From JAWWPG01 sp033850885 (GTDB lineage: Bacteria; Actinomycetota; Actinomycetes; Propionibacteriales; Nocardioidaceae): 64,000 nucleotides of DNA. The notes under the pieces are model-generated. The model was given only the letters and a program-made list of their open reading frames with translations. It made no database searches and was not told the DNA's origin. A program made the translations under genes and the position numbers. Shown piece by piece: positions 1-7,862 of the stretch. Each line of letters opens with the position of its first letter. The first letter of the stretch is position 1. The DNA lies in the NCBI GenBank assembly GCA_033850885.1, contig JAWWPG010000006.1, positions 1-64,000 on the forward strand. The letters run 5' to 3'.

Positions 1-2
1 TC

Positions 3-3000
3 CGGCATTACACGTCCCGGGCCGGTGACCCGCACCGGCACCTGCATCTCCAGGTCAACGCACGCGTCTTCGTCGAGGGGAAGTGGCGGGGACTGCACAC
101 CGTCGGATTCCGCGACAGCATCGAGGCCTTGAACGGTATCGGGCACGCCGCCGTGATGTGCGACCCCGGCTTCCGGGCCGTGCTCGCCTCGGCCGGGTTC
201 ACCCTCGACGCCTCAACCGTCGAGGTGGCCGAGCTGGCCCCGTACGCGGGCCGGTTCAGTGAGCGGGCTGCGCAGATCGGCCGCAACATCGACCGGTACG
301 AGGCCCAGTGGCGGGCCGCCAACCCCGGCCAGGAACCGGGGCCGGTGGTGCGGCGATCGTGGGACCGGCGGGCCTGGAAGGACGCCCGCCCCGACAAGAT
401 CATCCCCACCGACGGCGCCACCATCCTCGCCCAGTGGCGGCAGCAGCTCCACGACCTGGGCTACCGCGACCCCATGCAGACTGGCTTGCCGATCGTCGTC
501 GGCACATCACGGGCGGGCGAGATCAACCGCGAGGTAGCTGTGGAGACCGTGCTGAGTCGGCTGGGTGCGCGGCGGTCGGCATGGAATGCCGCCGACATCC
601 GCGGCGAGGTCGAGAAGGGGATCGCGGCCACCGGCCTCGTGGTCGACGCGGCGGTCCGGATCGAGCTGGCCGAGGACCTCGCCGCCCGGGTCATCGAGGC
701 GTCCGTGCCCTTGCTGGACCGGTCGGATGTGCCGGAGCACGTCCGATCACTCACCTCGGCCCAGGTACTCGCGGTAGAGGCGGACATCGTGACCCGGCTC
801 GCATCACGCGCCGAGTCCGAGAGTTCGCCAACCACAATGCCCGCGGGTCACGTCGAGGACCTCGACGAGGTTCAACGCGAGGCTGTCGCCGCCCTCGCCG
901 GACGAGCCCAGTTGGTAGTTATCGAGGGGGCTGCCGGCGCTGGCAAGACCACCACGTTGGCCGCAGCCACGACCGCCGTGGAAGCGGCAGAGCACCGGAT
1001 GCTGGTGGTCACCCCGACCTTGAAGGCGGCCCAGGCCGCCGCCCGGGAAGTCGGACAAGCCGGGTCGGTGGCGTGGCTGGTCTATCAGCACGGCTTCCGG
1101 TGGGACGAGGACGGCCGTTGGACTCGCCAGGCCGCCGGAACCGCCGGAACCGCCGCCGAAGCCCTACTGGCTTCGGGCGATCTGTTGCTGGTTGATGAGG
1201 CGGGGATGCTCGACCAGGACACGACGGCAGCGCTGCTCACCGTCGCCGACGAGATGGGTGTCCGGGTCGCGCTGGTGGGTGACCGACACCAGCTCCCCGC
1301 GGTCGGGCGCGGCGGGATCCTCGACCTCGCCGCCGCCTGGGTTACCCCGCAGGCGCATGTTGACCTCGACGTCGTGCACCGGTTCGCCGATCCGGAGTAC
1401 GCCACGATCAGCCTGGCGCTGCGCAATGGCTCGACCACTTATTCCATCCCCGGTGAGGATCACGGTGAGGGGAATGGTGAGGGGGATGGTGAGGGGGATG
1501 GTGAGCGGGTTGGTGAGGTGTGGGACGCGCTGTGCCGCCGTGACCAGGTCCGCATCTACACCAGCGAGGCCGAGCGAACCCAGGCGCTGGCCGGACTCTC
1601 CGCCGATGCCATCGCTACCGGCCACCGGGACGCCGCCGGCACCTTGATGATGGCCGACATGCGTGAGCAGGTCGCCGGGTTGAACGGGGCGATCCGGGAC
1701 CGCCTCGTGGCCGTCGGTCATGTCGACGACGACCAGGCTGTGGTCACCGGCGCGGGTGAGCGGATCGGTGTCGGTGACCGGGTCGCGACCCGCCGCAATG
1801 ACCGCGACCTTAGGGTGACGAACCGGGCCATCTGGACCGTGACCGCTATCGGGACCGATGGCAGCCTGACGCTGCGTGGCCGCCGCGCCACCGACCTCCA
1901 CACAGTCCCGAGGGCTTATCTGCGTGAGCATATCGAGCTGGCGTACGCCACCACGGTCTACGGCGCCCAGGGCGAGACCACAAGCACCGGCCACCTGGTC
2001 CTCGGCGAGCACACCAGCGCCGCCTCGGCATACGTCGCGATGACCCGCGGCCAGGTCGAAAACGTCGTCCACATCGTCGCCGACGACCTCGACGACGCCC
2101 GCCGGCAGTGGGACGGCGCCTTCGGCCGGGACCGGGCCGACCTCGGACCGGCCGTCGCCGCCCAACGCGCCGGCGAGGACCTTGATCGTTACGGCACGCG
2201 GACGCCGATCCGTTCACTTGACGAAGTGCTGGCCGAGCTGCGGGCCGCCTGGACCCAGCAAGCCGAGCTGACCGAGCAGCATCAGCGTCTGATCGGCGAA
2301 CGTGACGCTCTGCGGCAGGTGGCCACGATCCGTGCCCGGTTTGCACCGGCCTGGGAGCGGCTACACGCCAAAGAGTCCTCCACCGAGAACAGATGGCGCG
2401 ACGCACACCGCCGCGTCGCCGCCCTCGACACCACGATGGAGTCGCAGACGGCCGACCTGCAGACCCGGCTCTGGAATGCGTGGCGCACGGAACTTTCGCA
2501 GGCCCAGCAGGCTGCCGGTGTGGTTGACGAGGGTGCGGGCCGGTTCGGTCAGCGGCGTCGGCAGGTCCACGCCGCCACCGACGAGTTGACGACGTTCGCG
2601 CAACGGTGGCGGCCGGTCCACCCCAACCTGCCCACCGACCCGGCCGAGCTCGCCCGGCAGGTGCGGTGGCTACACGGACGTCGAGTCGAGGCCCAGATCG
2701 ACGCCTACGCCGCCCGCCACGTGGCAGAGGCCCACCCCGACGCCGACGCCGCCCGGCAGGCCGAACAGGCCGCCCGGGCGGTGTTCCAGGCTGCCCAGAA
2801 GGCCCGCACCCGACTCGAAACCACGATGCACGCAGAGCTCCGCCCGTACGGCCGTGTCGCCCACGTCACCGAACCGGACCAGCGGCTCACCACCGTCACC
2901 GATCAGCTGTCCGCCGTCGAGGGCGACCTGCGCACCGCCACCATACGGGTGGGCCGTCTCCGCGACGAGCAGGTCATCCGCACACTCCCCGCTGGTGGTC

Positions 3001-3164
3001 TCGACACCGAACAGGACCATTGGGCCGCCGACCGGACCGCCCAACGCCAAACCGCCGCCCGCGAAACCCAGGCGCGCTGTCGGCGGCAACAAAAAGCCCA
3101 CCGGATCCGGCTGACCCAGCCGATCCACCCCACGTCCGACCATGGACCGAGCATCAGACGATGA
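3..3164 (+). CDS. MobF (TrwC/TraA-like) relaxase-helicase, 5' end outside window
   Basis: The reading frame is open from base 3, so the gene begins before the window and the N-terminal catalytic tyrosines are not visible. The first visible residues include the histidine cluster HRHLHLQ, the metal-binding motif of MobF relaxases that nick the transfer origin. A RecD2-like helicase part follows. Its Walker A is EGAAGAGKTTT (bases ~929-961) and its Walker B is LLLVDEAGM (~1186-1212). Further on is the superfamily 1 helicase motif TTVYGAQGETTSTG, then YVAMTRGQ (~1951-2052). The C-terminal third is charged and probably coiled. Together these predict a protein that nicks and unwinds DNA for conjugative transfer of the element on the left. 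A 12-bp tandem repeat inside the gene encodes a Gly/Glu/Asp-rich linker between helicase motifs. The family call is very likely; whether the element is still mobile cannot be judged from this end alone. Confidence 0.9.
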   Translation, partial: RHYTSRAGDPHRHLHLQVNARVFVEGKWRGLHTVGFRDSIEALNGIGHAAVMCDPGFRAVLASAGFTLDASTVEVAELAPYAGRFSERAAQIGRNIDRYEAQWRAANPGQEPGPVVRRSWDRRAWKDARPDKIIPTDGATILAQWRQQLHDLGYRDPMQTGLPIVVGTSRAGEINREVAVETVLSRLGARRSAWNAADIRGEVEKGIAATGLVVDAAVRIELAEDLAARVIEASVPLLDRSDVPEHVRSLTSAQVLAVEADIVTRLASRAESESSPTTMPAGHVEDLDEVQREAVAALAGRAQLVVIEGAAGAGKTTTLAAATTAVEAAEHRMLVVTPTLKAAQAAAREVGQAGSVAWLVYQHGFRWDEDGRWTRQAAGTAGTAAEALLASGDLLLVDEAGMLDQDTTAALLTVADEMGVRVALVGDRHQLPAVGRGGILDLAAAWVTPQAHVDLDVVHRFADPEYATISLALRNGSTTYSIPGEDHGEGNGEGDGEGDGERVGEVWDALCRRDQVRIYTSEAERTQALAGLSADAIATGHRDAAGTLMMADMREQVAGLNGAIRDRLVAVGHVDDDQAVVTGAGERIGVGDRVATRRNDRDLRVTNRAIWTVTAIGTDGSLTLRGRRATDLHTVPRAYLREHIELAYATTVYGAQGETTSTGHLVLGEHTSAASAYVAMTRGQVENVVHIVADDLDDARRQWDGAFGRDRADLGPAVAAQRAGEDLDRYGTRTPIRSLDEVLAELRAAWTQQAELTEQHQRLIGERDALRQVATIRARFAPAWERLHAKESSTENRWRDAHRRVAALDTTMESQTADLQTRLWNAWRTELSQAQQAAGVVDEGAGRFGQRRRQVHAATDELTTFAQRWRPVHPNLPTDPAELARQVRWLHGRRVEAQIDAYAARHVAEAHPDADAARQAEQAARAVFQAAQKARTRLETTMHAELRPYGRVAHVTEPDQRLTTVTDQLSAVEGDLRTATIRVGRLRDEQVIRTLPAGGLDTEQDHWAADRTAQRQTAARETQARCRRQQKAHRIRLTQPIHPTSDHGPSIRR
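1452..1523 (+). repeat. 12-bp in-frame tandem repeat inside the relaxase gene
   Basis: Six consecutive units begin GGTGAG at a 12-base step. Units three and four are identical (GGTGAGGGGGAT) and the others differ by a few bases. Because 12 is a multiple of three the repeat stays in frame and encodes a Gly-Glu/Gly-Asp-rich segment between helicase motifs. Copy number can change by slippage without breaking the frame. Confidence 0.85.
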
Positions 3165-3399
3165 CCAGGCTCCTACCCCAGCGCCATGACCACCCCCGCA
3201 CAGGAACATCACCGCCACAGACGAAATGCGTTCTGAATGAGGGACCAATGGTGGACCACACAGCGGTATATCCAGCAGCGACCAGCAGACCCAGCAGAGC
3301 CGGACCTCGGTCGCCACGGCGAAGAACTCACGCCGCGAAGTCCATCCGCACCCCCAAAGTGCGCCTATAAGTTCCAGCACTACCAACAAGGAGAAGCAC

Positions 3400-3633
3400 A
3401 TGACCACGACACACCAGGCCCAGGAAACCGACCACACCCATTCCAACGACGAACTGCTCACCATGGCCGAGGCCGCCGCCGTCATCCGCATCCCCCTCGC
3501 CACCCTGCGCTACTGACGCCACCTCGGCACCGGACCCCGCGGCTTCCGCATCGGCCGCAGCGTCCGCTACTGGCGCACCGAAGTCCACGCCTGGCTACAC
3601 CAACCGAACAACCGTCCACAGACATCCCACTGA
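3400..3633 (+). pseudogene. Excisionase-like HTH gene interrupted by in-frame TGA
   Basis: An ATG at 3400 has a strong Shine-Dalgarno AAGGAG six bases upstream. The frame reads through a MerR/Xis-type helix-turn-helix start (LTMAEAAAVIRIPLATLRY), meets TGA at 3514-3516, and continues in the same frame with RHLGTGPRGFRIGRSVRYW and EVHAWL to a stop at 3631-3633. Family members have tryptophan after LRY (YWRH...GTGPR), so the TGA sits where TGG is expected. This is a single-base nonsense change in an otherwise intact gene of about 77 codons. The protein would be the recombination directionality factor or transcription factor of the element, placed just before the integrase as usual in actinobacterial elements. 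Either the gene is newly dead, the stop is read through, or the base is a sequencing error. Confidence 0.8.
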
Positions 3634-3780
3634 GACTCACCCGGCCGAACGGCGCTGGAAGAGGATGGACCCCGGCACAACGCGCCTCAAGACAGCGCGG
3701 ACGCCTCAAGCGGGCGGACGCTAGAGCAGTTTCGTGCGCATCTCACCGCGCAGAACGACAAGTGAACGGAGCAGGCGCCG

Positions 3781-4959
3781 ATGGCAAGTAAGAGCGTCGA
3801 GGACAACTGGTACACCAAGAAGGATGGGAAGGTTGTGCCGACCGCATCCCACGGTAAGGGCTCTCGTTGGCGGGCGAGGTATCGCGACGTAGCAGGGAAG
3901 GAACACGCCCGCAGGTTCGGGCGGAAGGCTGACGCCCAGCGGTGGCTCGACGAGGTCACAACGTCGGTGATGACAGGTCAGTACGTCGACCCTCAGGCCG
4001 GCCAGACCACATTCGAGGCATACGCGGAGCAGTGGCGAGCGGTGCAGGTTCATCGGCCGACCACTCAGAATCACTACGAGTTGGTGCTGCGCCGGTACGC
4101 CTACCCAACCTTCGGGGCTCGGACGCTGTCGAGCATTCTGCCGAGCGATGTTCAGGGCTGGATCAAACGGCTCGAGACTGGGGATCCGAGGAACAGGCAA
4201 CGACCCCTCTCCCCCGCCACCATCGCGGTTGCTCACAGCATCGTCTCCGGCGTGTTCCGAGCCGCCATCCGCGACCGGCGCATCACCGGCAACCCCTGCG
4301 ACGGCTCGAAGCTACCGAAGACGCAAACCGTGCGGGTCGTGCCCCCGACGACCGAGCAGATTCATGCTCTCCATCAAGCGATGCCGGCCGCTTTCAAGGC
4401 GATGGTGACACTTGCAGCCGGCACAGGCATTCGGCAGGGCGAGTGCTTCGGGTTGTCGGTCGACCGCGTCGACTTCCTTCGTCGGACACTCACGGTAGAT
4501 CGCCAACTCATCAAAGTTACCGGACAGGCACCCTTCTTCGGTCCCCCCAAGACAGCTGCGAGCGTACGCAGCATTCCACTCCCCCAGGTCGTCGTGGATG
4601 CCCTCGCCGCTCACCTGGCCGAGCACGGAATGGGTCCCCACGGACTGCTGTTCACGCTCGACGATCTGCCGGTTCGACGCGCCTCGTTCTTTCAGCGAGT
4701 CTGGCGACCGGCACTTAAAGCCGCCGACCTGCCCTCAGACACTCATTACCACTCGATACGCCACTACTACGCCAGCTTGCTCATCCGGCACGGAGAGAGC
4801 GTCAAGACGGTTCAGGCCAGGCTAGGTCACGCAAGCGCCACAGAGACTCTGGACACCTACTCGCACCTGTGGCCAGACAGCGACGACCGAACCAGAGAGG
4901 CCGTGGACGCCGTCCTTCTTGCGGACGATTTGCGGACGATGGCGACCCGCGAGCCATGA
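3781..4959 (+). CDS. int: Tyrosine recombinase (phage-type integrase)
   Basis: A 392-residue tyrosine recombinase. The N-terminal part has the AP2-like arm-binding region typical of actinobacterial integrases (GKGSRWRARYRD, then ARRFGRKADAQRWLDE), followed by a SAM-like core-binding region from about residue 75. The catalytic domain carries the first arginine in TGIRQGECFGL, then HSIRHYYASLLI with the second His/Arg pair, LGHAS and the tyrosine in TLDTYSHLWPD near the C-terminus, so all catalytic residues look present. It catalyses site-specific integration and excision of the element to its left, with the excisionase-like gene upstream as partner. The stop codon lies only about 24 bases from the 3' end of rnpB, which points to rnpB as the chromosomal target (see findings). 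Confidence 0.93.
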   Translation: MASKSVEDNWYTKKDGKVVPTASHGKGSRWRARYRDVAGKEHARRFGRKADAQRWLDEVTTSVMTGQYVDPQAGQTTFEAYAEQWRAVQVHRPTTQNHYELVLRRYAYPTFGARTLSSILPSDVQGWIKRLETGDPRNRQRPLSPATIAVAHSIVSGVFRAAIRDRRITGNPCDGSKLPKTQTVRVVPPTTEQIHALHQAMPAAFKAMVTLAAGTGIRQGECFGLSVDRVDFLRRTLTVDRQLIKVTGQAPFFGPPKTAASVRSIPLPQVVVDALAAHLAEHGMGPHGLLFTLDDLPVRRASFFQRVWRPALKAADLPSDTHYHSIRHYYASLLIRHGESVKTVQARLGHASATETLDTYSHLWPDSDDRTREAVDAVLLADDLRTMATREP

Positions 4960-4963
4960 AAGC

Positions 4964-4978
4964 CCTGCTCAGAGCAGG
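4964..4978. terminator. Short palindrome between int and rnpB
   Basis: CCTGCTC-A-GAGCAGG is a perfect 7-bp inverted repeat right after the int stop and just past the 3' end of rnpB, which faces it. Position suggests a bidirectional terminator for the two convergent transcripts, or part of the attachment core. There is no long T run, so the terminator call is weak. Confidence 0.4.
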
Positions 4979-4982
4979 TAAG

Positions 4983-5433
4983 GCGGGCGAGCCGACTCGT
5001 AGGCCGGATTCTGTTGGGGGCACCTCGTCGCCGAGAGGCCCTGAGCAGCCATCCATCTGGACGCGCCGTTGCCGGCACGTTCGTGCGACCTACCCGCAGG
5101 CTCGGACGGGCCGCCCGTCGGAGACCGAGGTCTCCGGCGCCTGCGCAGCCGCCCCGACGTTGTCGAGGGGCCTTCTTGGTCTTGCTCCCAGTGGGGTTTA
5201 CCCAGCCGCTCCGGTCACCCGGAGCGCTGGTGGTCTCTTACACCACCGTTTCACCCTTACCCGCACCATGGCGCGTACGCCATGGCCGCTGGCGGTCTGT
5301 CTCTGTGGCACTGTCCCGCGAGTTGCCTCGGGTGGGTGTTGCCCACCACTGCGCCCTGCGGAGTCCGGACCTTCCTCAGCACGGTACGGCGCCCAGCCGT
5401 GTCATGCCGCGGCCGCCCGGTCGGCTCGCCCGC
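4983..5433 (-). ncRNA. rnpB: RNase P RNA (bacterial class A)
   Basis: On the minus strand the sequence has the class A RNase P landmarks in order. The 5' strand of P1 is GGCGAGCCGACC, and the conserved block GAGGAAGGTCCGGACTCC is near 5350-5370. GGGACAGTGCCACAGAGAC precedes GACCGCC. At the 3' end comes ACAGAATCCGGCCTAC followed by GTCGGCTCGCC, which pairs with the 5' end to close helix P1. Length is about 450 bases, normal for Actinobacteria. The RNA is the catalytic subunit that trims tRNA 5' leaders. Both ends are estimated from the P1 pairing and the promoter position, to within a few bases. The 3' end abuts the integrase of the mobile element. Confidence 0.95.
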
Positions 5434-5439
5434 CCTGCG

Positions 5440-5468
5440 AGCCTACGGGAGCCGGTGGAGTGGACCAA
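5440..5468 (-). promoter_or_regulatory. Candidate rnpB promoter
   Basis: Read on the minus strand, TTGGTC (5468-5463) and TAGGCT (5445-5440) are separated by exactly 17 bases. A start about seven bases downstream would fall at the first bases of the RNase P RNA. This fits a primary sigma factor promoter. It is inferred from spacing and position. Confidence 0.6.
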
Positions 5469-5508
5469 GTGCCGGTCAGTACCCAGGCGGTGAGGTCGGT
5501 CCACGAGC

Positions 5509-6972
5509 TCAGGTGACGAGCTCGAAGCGGACGACGCGCCTGGCCGGGTCGGCCTCGACCAGCCGCACGAGCACCTCCCGACCCAGGGGCAGCACCCGCC
5601 CGGCGGGGGCGTCCACCCGGGCCTCGACGGCAGGGTCATGCAGCATCACGAGCCCCTCGGCCGGCCTGCGCGCCTCCGTGTCCGTGATCACGCCCGTGAA
5701 CGCCTCCCCGACCCGGTCGGCAAGCGTGCCCGCCTCCACGAGTGACAGCACCGCCCGCTCGAACTGATGTGACCGTTGCTCGGCTTCGTTCATCTCCTTC
5801 GGCAGGTCACGAAGCCGGGCGCCCACCCATTCGGGGATCGGGTTGTCGGCGCACAGGGCCACCGCGATCTCCCCCGCGTAGCGGTCGACGAGGCGCCGCA
5901 GCGGCGCGGTGACATGCGCATACTCCGACGCGAGCGCCGCGTGTTCGATGTGGTCCGGAACGCCACCCTCGAACGCCACGTAGCCGGCGCCTCGCAGGAG
6001 CGTGAGGCAGGCGTTCAGCATCGCTGCCCCGGTCGGCGTGTTGGGGTCGATCGAGCGGGCGAAGTCTGGATAGGTGACCTCAGCGCGCCAGTCCAGCTTG
6101 AGGGCGGCGGCGGTACGTCGAAGCCGGGCCACCGCCGAATGGGGCGGCGGCGGAAGCGTCCTGACGATGCCGACCTCGCCGTACAACATGATCTGGGCGC
6201 ACGCCATGCCGGTCAGCAGGGACACCTGCGCATTCCACTCCTCGACTGGGAGCAACCGCCGATAGTCAAGCGACCAGCCGCCGTCCGCAACGACGATTTC
6301 CTGCTCGGGCAGCGGCAGGCTCACTCCGCCGCGTTCGGCCTCGCGGTGCATGCGGAGCTCTCCCACCTCCTTCAACAGCGTGAACACCTGGTCCGCGGTG
6401 CCGTCGGTGAGCCGGCGCTGCACCGTCTCGTAGTCTAAGCGGGCATGGCTTCGCACCAGGGCACGAGACACGTCGATCATGGTGCCTTCGCCCGCCGAGT
6501 CGAGGTCGATCGTCCAGAGGACTGCCGGCCGCAGCTGGCCCGGCAGCAGACTTGCGGCGCCTTCGCCGAGCACCGGCGGATGGAGCGGAATCCGGTGGTC
6601 GGGACCGTACAGGGTCTCGCCGCGGACATGGGCCTCGACGTCAACCGGACCATCCGGCTCGACGAACGCAGCGACGTCCGCGATGGCGTAGAAGACCCGA
6701 TACCCGTTGCGACGACGCTCGAGGTGAAGCGCCTGGTCGAGGTCCTTCGAGGCGGGCGGGTCGATCGTCACCAGCGGCAGGTCGGTCCGGTCCAGGCCAG
6801 GTAGGCGTGGATGGGCCGCTGCCTCCGCGGCGGCTGCAAGCACGTGCGCAGGAAACTCCCCGGGCAGGTTGAGCTCCGTCTCGATTGCCCGCACACCCGC
6901 GACGAAGACGCCGGCATCCTTTCCCTGGATGGTGGCGCTGCGACGCGGCACGGGCGTCCTCCTCGCCGGCAA
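5509..6972 (-). CDS. RNB-domain ribonuclease (RNase II/R family)
   Basis: A 487-residue protein built almost entirely of an RNB exonuclease domain. The signature is TIDPPASKDLDQA (about residues 69-81), where the aspartates bind the catalytic magnesium. Further conserved stretches follow, such as YAIADVAAFV, ARSIDPNTPTGAAML and YAHVTAPLRRLVDRY. It is shorter than E. coli RNase R or RNase II because it lacks the long cold-shock and S1 flanks; only a short beta-rich tail is left. Predicted role is 3'-to-5' degradation of RNA in the cytoplasm. It is convergent with nothing, and its stop lies about 75 bases upstream of the rnpB 5' end, so its transcript may run into rnpB. The family call is firm; substrate preference is unknown. 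Confidence 0.88.
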   Translation of the reverse strand: MPARRTPVPRRSATIQGKDAGVFVAGVRAIETELNLPGEFPAHVLAAAAEAAAHPRLPGLDRTDLPLVTIDPPASKDLDQALHLERRRNGYRVFYAIADVAAFVEPDGPVDVEAHVRGETLYGPDHRIPLHPPVLGEGAASLLPGQLRPAVLWTIDLDSAGEGTMIDVSRALVRSHARLDYETVQRRLTDGTADQVFTLLKEVGELRMHREAERGGVSLPLPEQEIVVADGGWSLDYRRLLPVEEWNAQVSLLTGMACAQIMLYGEVGIVRTLPPPPHSAVARLRRTAAALKLDWRAEVTYPDFARSIDPNTPTGAAMLNACLTLLRGAGYVAFEGGVPDHIEHAALASEYAHVTAPLRRLVDRYAGEIAVALCADNPIPEWVGARLRDLPKEMNEAEQRSHQFERAVLSLVEAGTLADRVGEAFTGVITDTEARRPAEGLVMLHDPAVEARVDAPAGRVLPLGREVLVRLVEADPARRVVRFELVT

Positions 6973-7050
6973 CCTGAAGAGCCCTGGTGGGCGAGGTCAA
7001 CCCTAACGTCACGGCCCGTCCGACGCGCCCAGCGCTCGGCTCGCCTCCCT

Positions 7051-7118
7051 CCCGCGAATTGCGGGAAAGTGCACCCTCCGAGGCCCGAAAATGGGGCGAC
7101 TTTCCCGCAATTCGCGGG
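7051..7118. repeat. Long perfect inverted repeat, 20-bp arms
   Basis: The arm at 7051-7070 begins CCCGCGAATTGCGGG, and its exact reverse complement lies at 7099-7118, with a 28-base loop. It sits between the tetR-like gene end and the ribonuclease start, both on the minus strand. It could terminate the tetR transcript or be one copy of a dispersed palindromic element. Confidence 0.85.
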
Positions 7119-7152
7119 GATGGGGGGTCGGGTGGGGGTGGCGGTCAGGGCG

Positions 7153-7755
7153 TCAGGGTGAGACGCGGAGACCGTCGAGGACGAGCCGCACCATCCGGCG
7201 CTGCTGCTCGGCGTCCGCCCCCGGCATCATCGTGCAGCCGCCGACCAGGCGGGTGATGTCGTTCACCTGGATGTCGTTGCGTACGACGCCGGCACGCTGG
7301 GCCCCACCGATCGTGAGGTCGGCGGCGGCCACGATCACCTTGCGGGAGTGCGAGAGCACCTCCGCCTCGCGCCCGGCGACCTCCATGATCTCGTGGAACA
7401 GCACTCGTTTCGTCGCCGCATAGGCGCTGAACGCCTCGACCCAGTGGGCCATCGCGTCCCAGGGTGACTCAGTCGCGACCAACCGGTCGGCCAGGGCGGC
7501 CAGACCGTCCACATCCTCGCGGTAGATCGCCTCCAGCAGCGCCAGCCGGTTGGGGAAATGCCGGTAGAGCGTCCCGATCCCTACTCCGGCGCGGCGGGCG
7601 ATCTCCTCCAGCGAGGTGTCGGAGCCCTGTTCGGTCACGACGGTCCGCGCAGTTGCGATGAGCTTGTCGTAGTTGCGCTGGGCGTCGGCGCGCAACGGCC
7701 GGGTCGCCTGCTCTGTCACCTCGTCCGTCGCGGTCGGCCGTGTCGTCGTACTCAC
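7153..7755 (-). CDS. TetR-family transcriptional repressor
   Basis: A 200-residue regulator when started at the GTG at 7755, which has AAAGG eight bases upstream. A start 51 bases further upstream is possible but lies in the promoter. The N-terminal helix-turn-helix is textbook: LEEIARRAGVGIGTLYRHFPNRLALLEAIY (split about residues 45-75). The C-terminal half is the ligand-binding helical bundle. It is divergent from an MFS drug exporter with about 107 bases between the starts, and an inverted repeat overlies the exporter promoter there. It most likely represses the exporter and itself, and releases DNA on binding a transported compound. The ligand cannot be predicted. Confidence 0.9.
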   Translation of the reverse strand: MSTTTRPTATDEVTEQATRPLRADAQRNYDKLIATARTVVTEQGSDTSLEEIARRAGVGIGTLYRHFPNRLALLEAIYREDVDGLAALADRLVATESPWDAMAHWVEAFSAYAATKRVLFHEIMEVAGREAEVLSHSRKVIVAAADLTIGGAQRAGVVRNDIQVNDITRLVGGCTMMPGADAEQQRRMVRLVLDGLRVSP

Positions 7756-7781
7756 CGCGCAACCTTTCTGGTCGATAGGAC

Positions 7782-7820
7782 TTGCATAAACGGAGGGAGC
7801 CTCCATATACTAAGTGGAGG
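7782..7820 (+). promoter_or_regulatory. MFS promoter with overlapping TetR operator
   Basis: TTGCAT (7782-7787) and TATACT (7806-7811) are separated by 18 bases and read toward the exporter. The inverted repeat CCTCCA-N9-TGGAGG (7800-7820) encloses the -10 box, so a bound dimer would block polymerase. A perfect 6-bp arm with a 9-base spacer fits TetR operator geometry. Confidence 0.65.
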
Positions 7821-7862
7821 TTGCATCCGCTTCCCACACTCTACCCTAAGGAGTCGGTCTCC

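Noticed and set aside
3161..3370. A 69-codon frame overlapping the relaxase stop as ATGA
   Set aside because: Composition is Arg/Pro/Ser-rich, typical of off-frame GC-rich DNA, with no motif and no ribosome binding site; the coupling alone is too weak.
2606..3370. A 254-codon plus-strand frame over the end of the relaxase gene
   Set aside because: It overlaps the relaxase in another frame and is almost pure Arg/Pro/His, a GC artefact.
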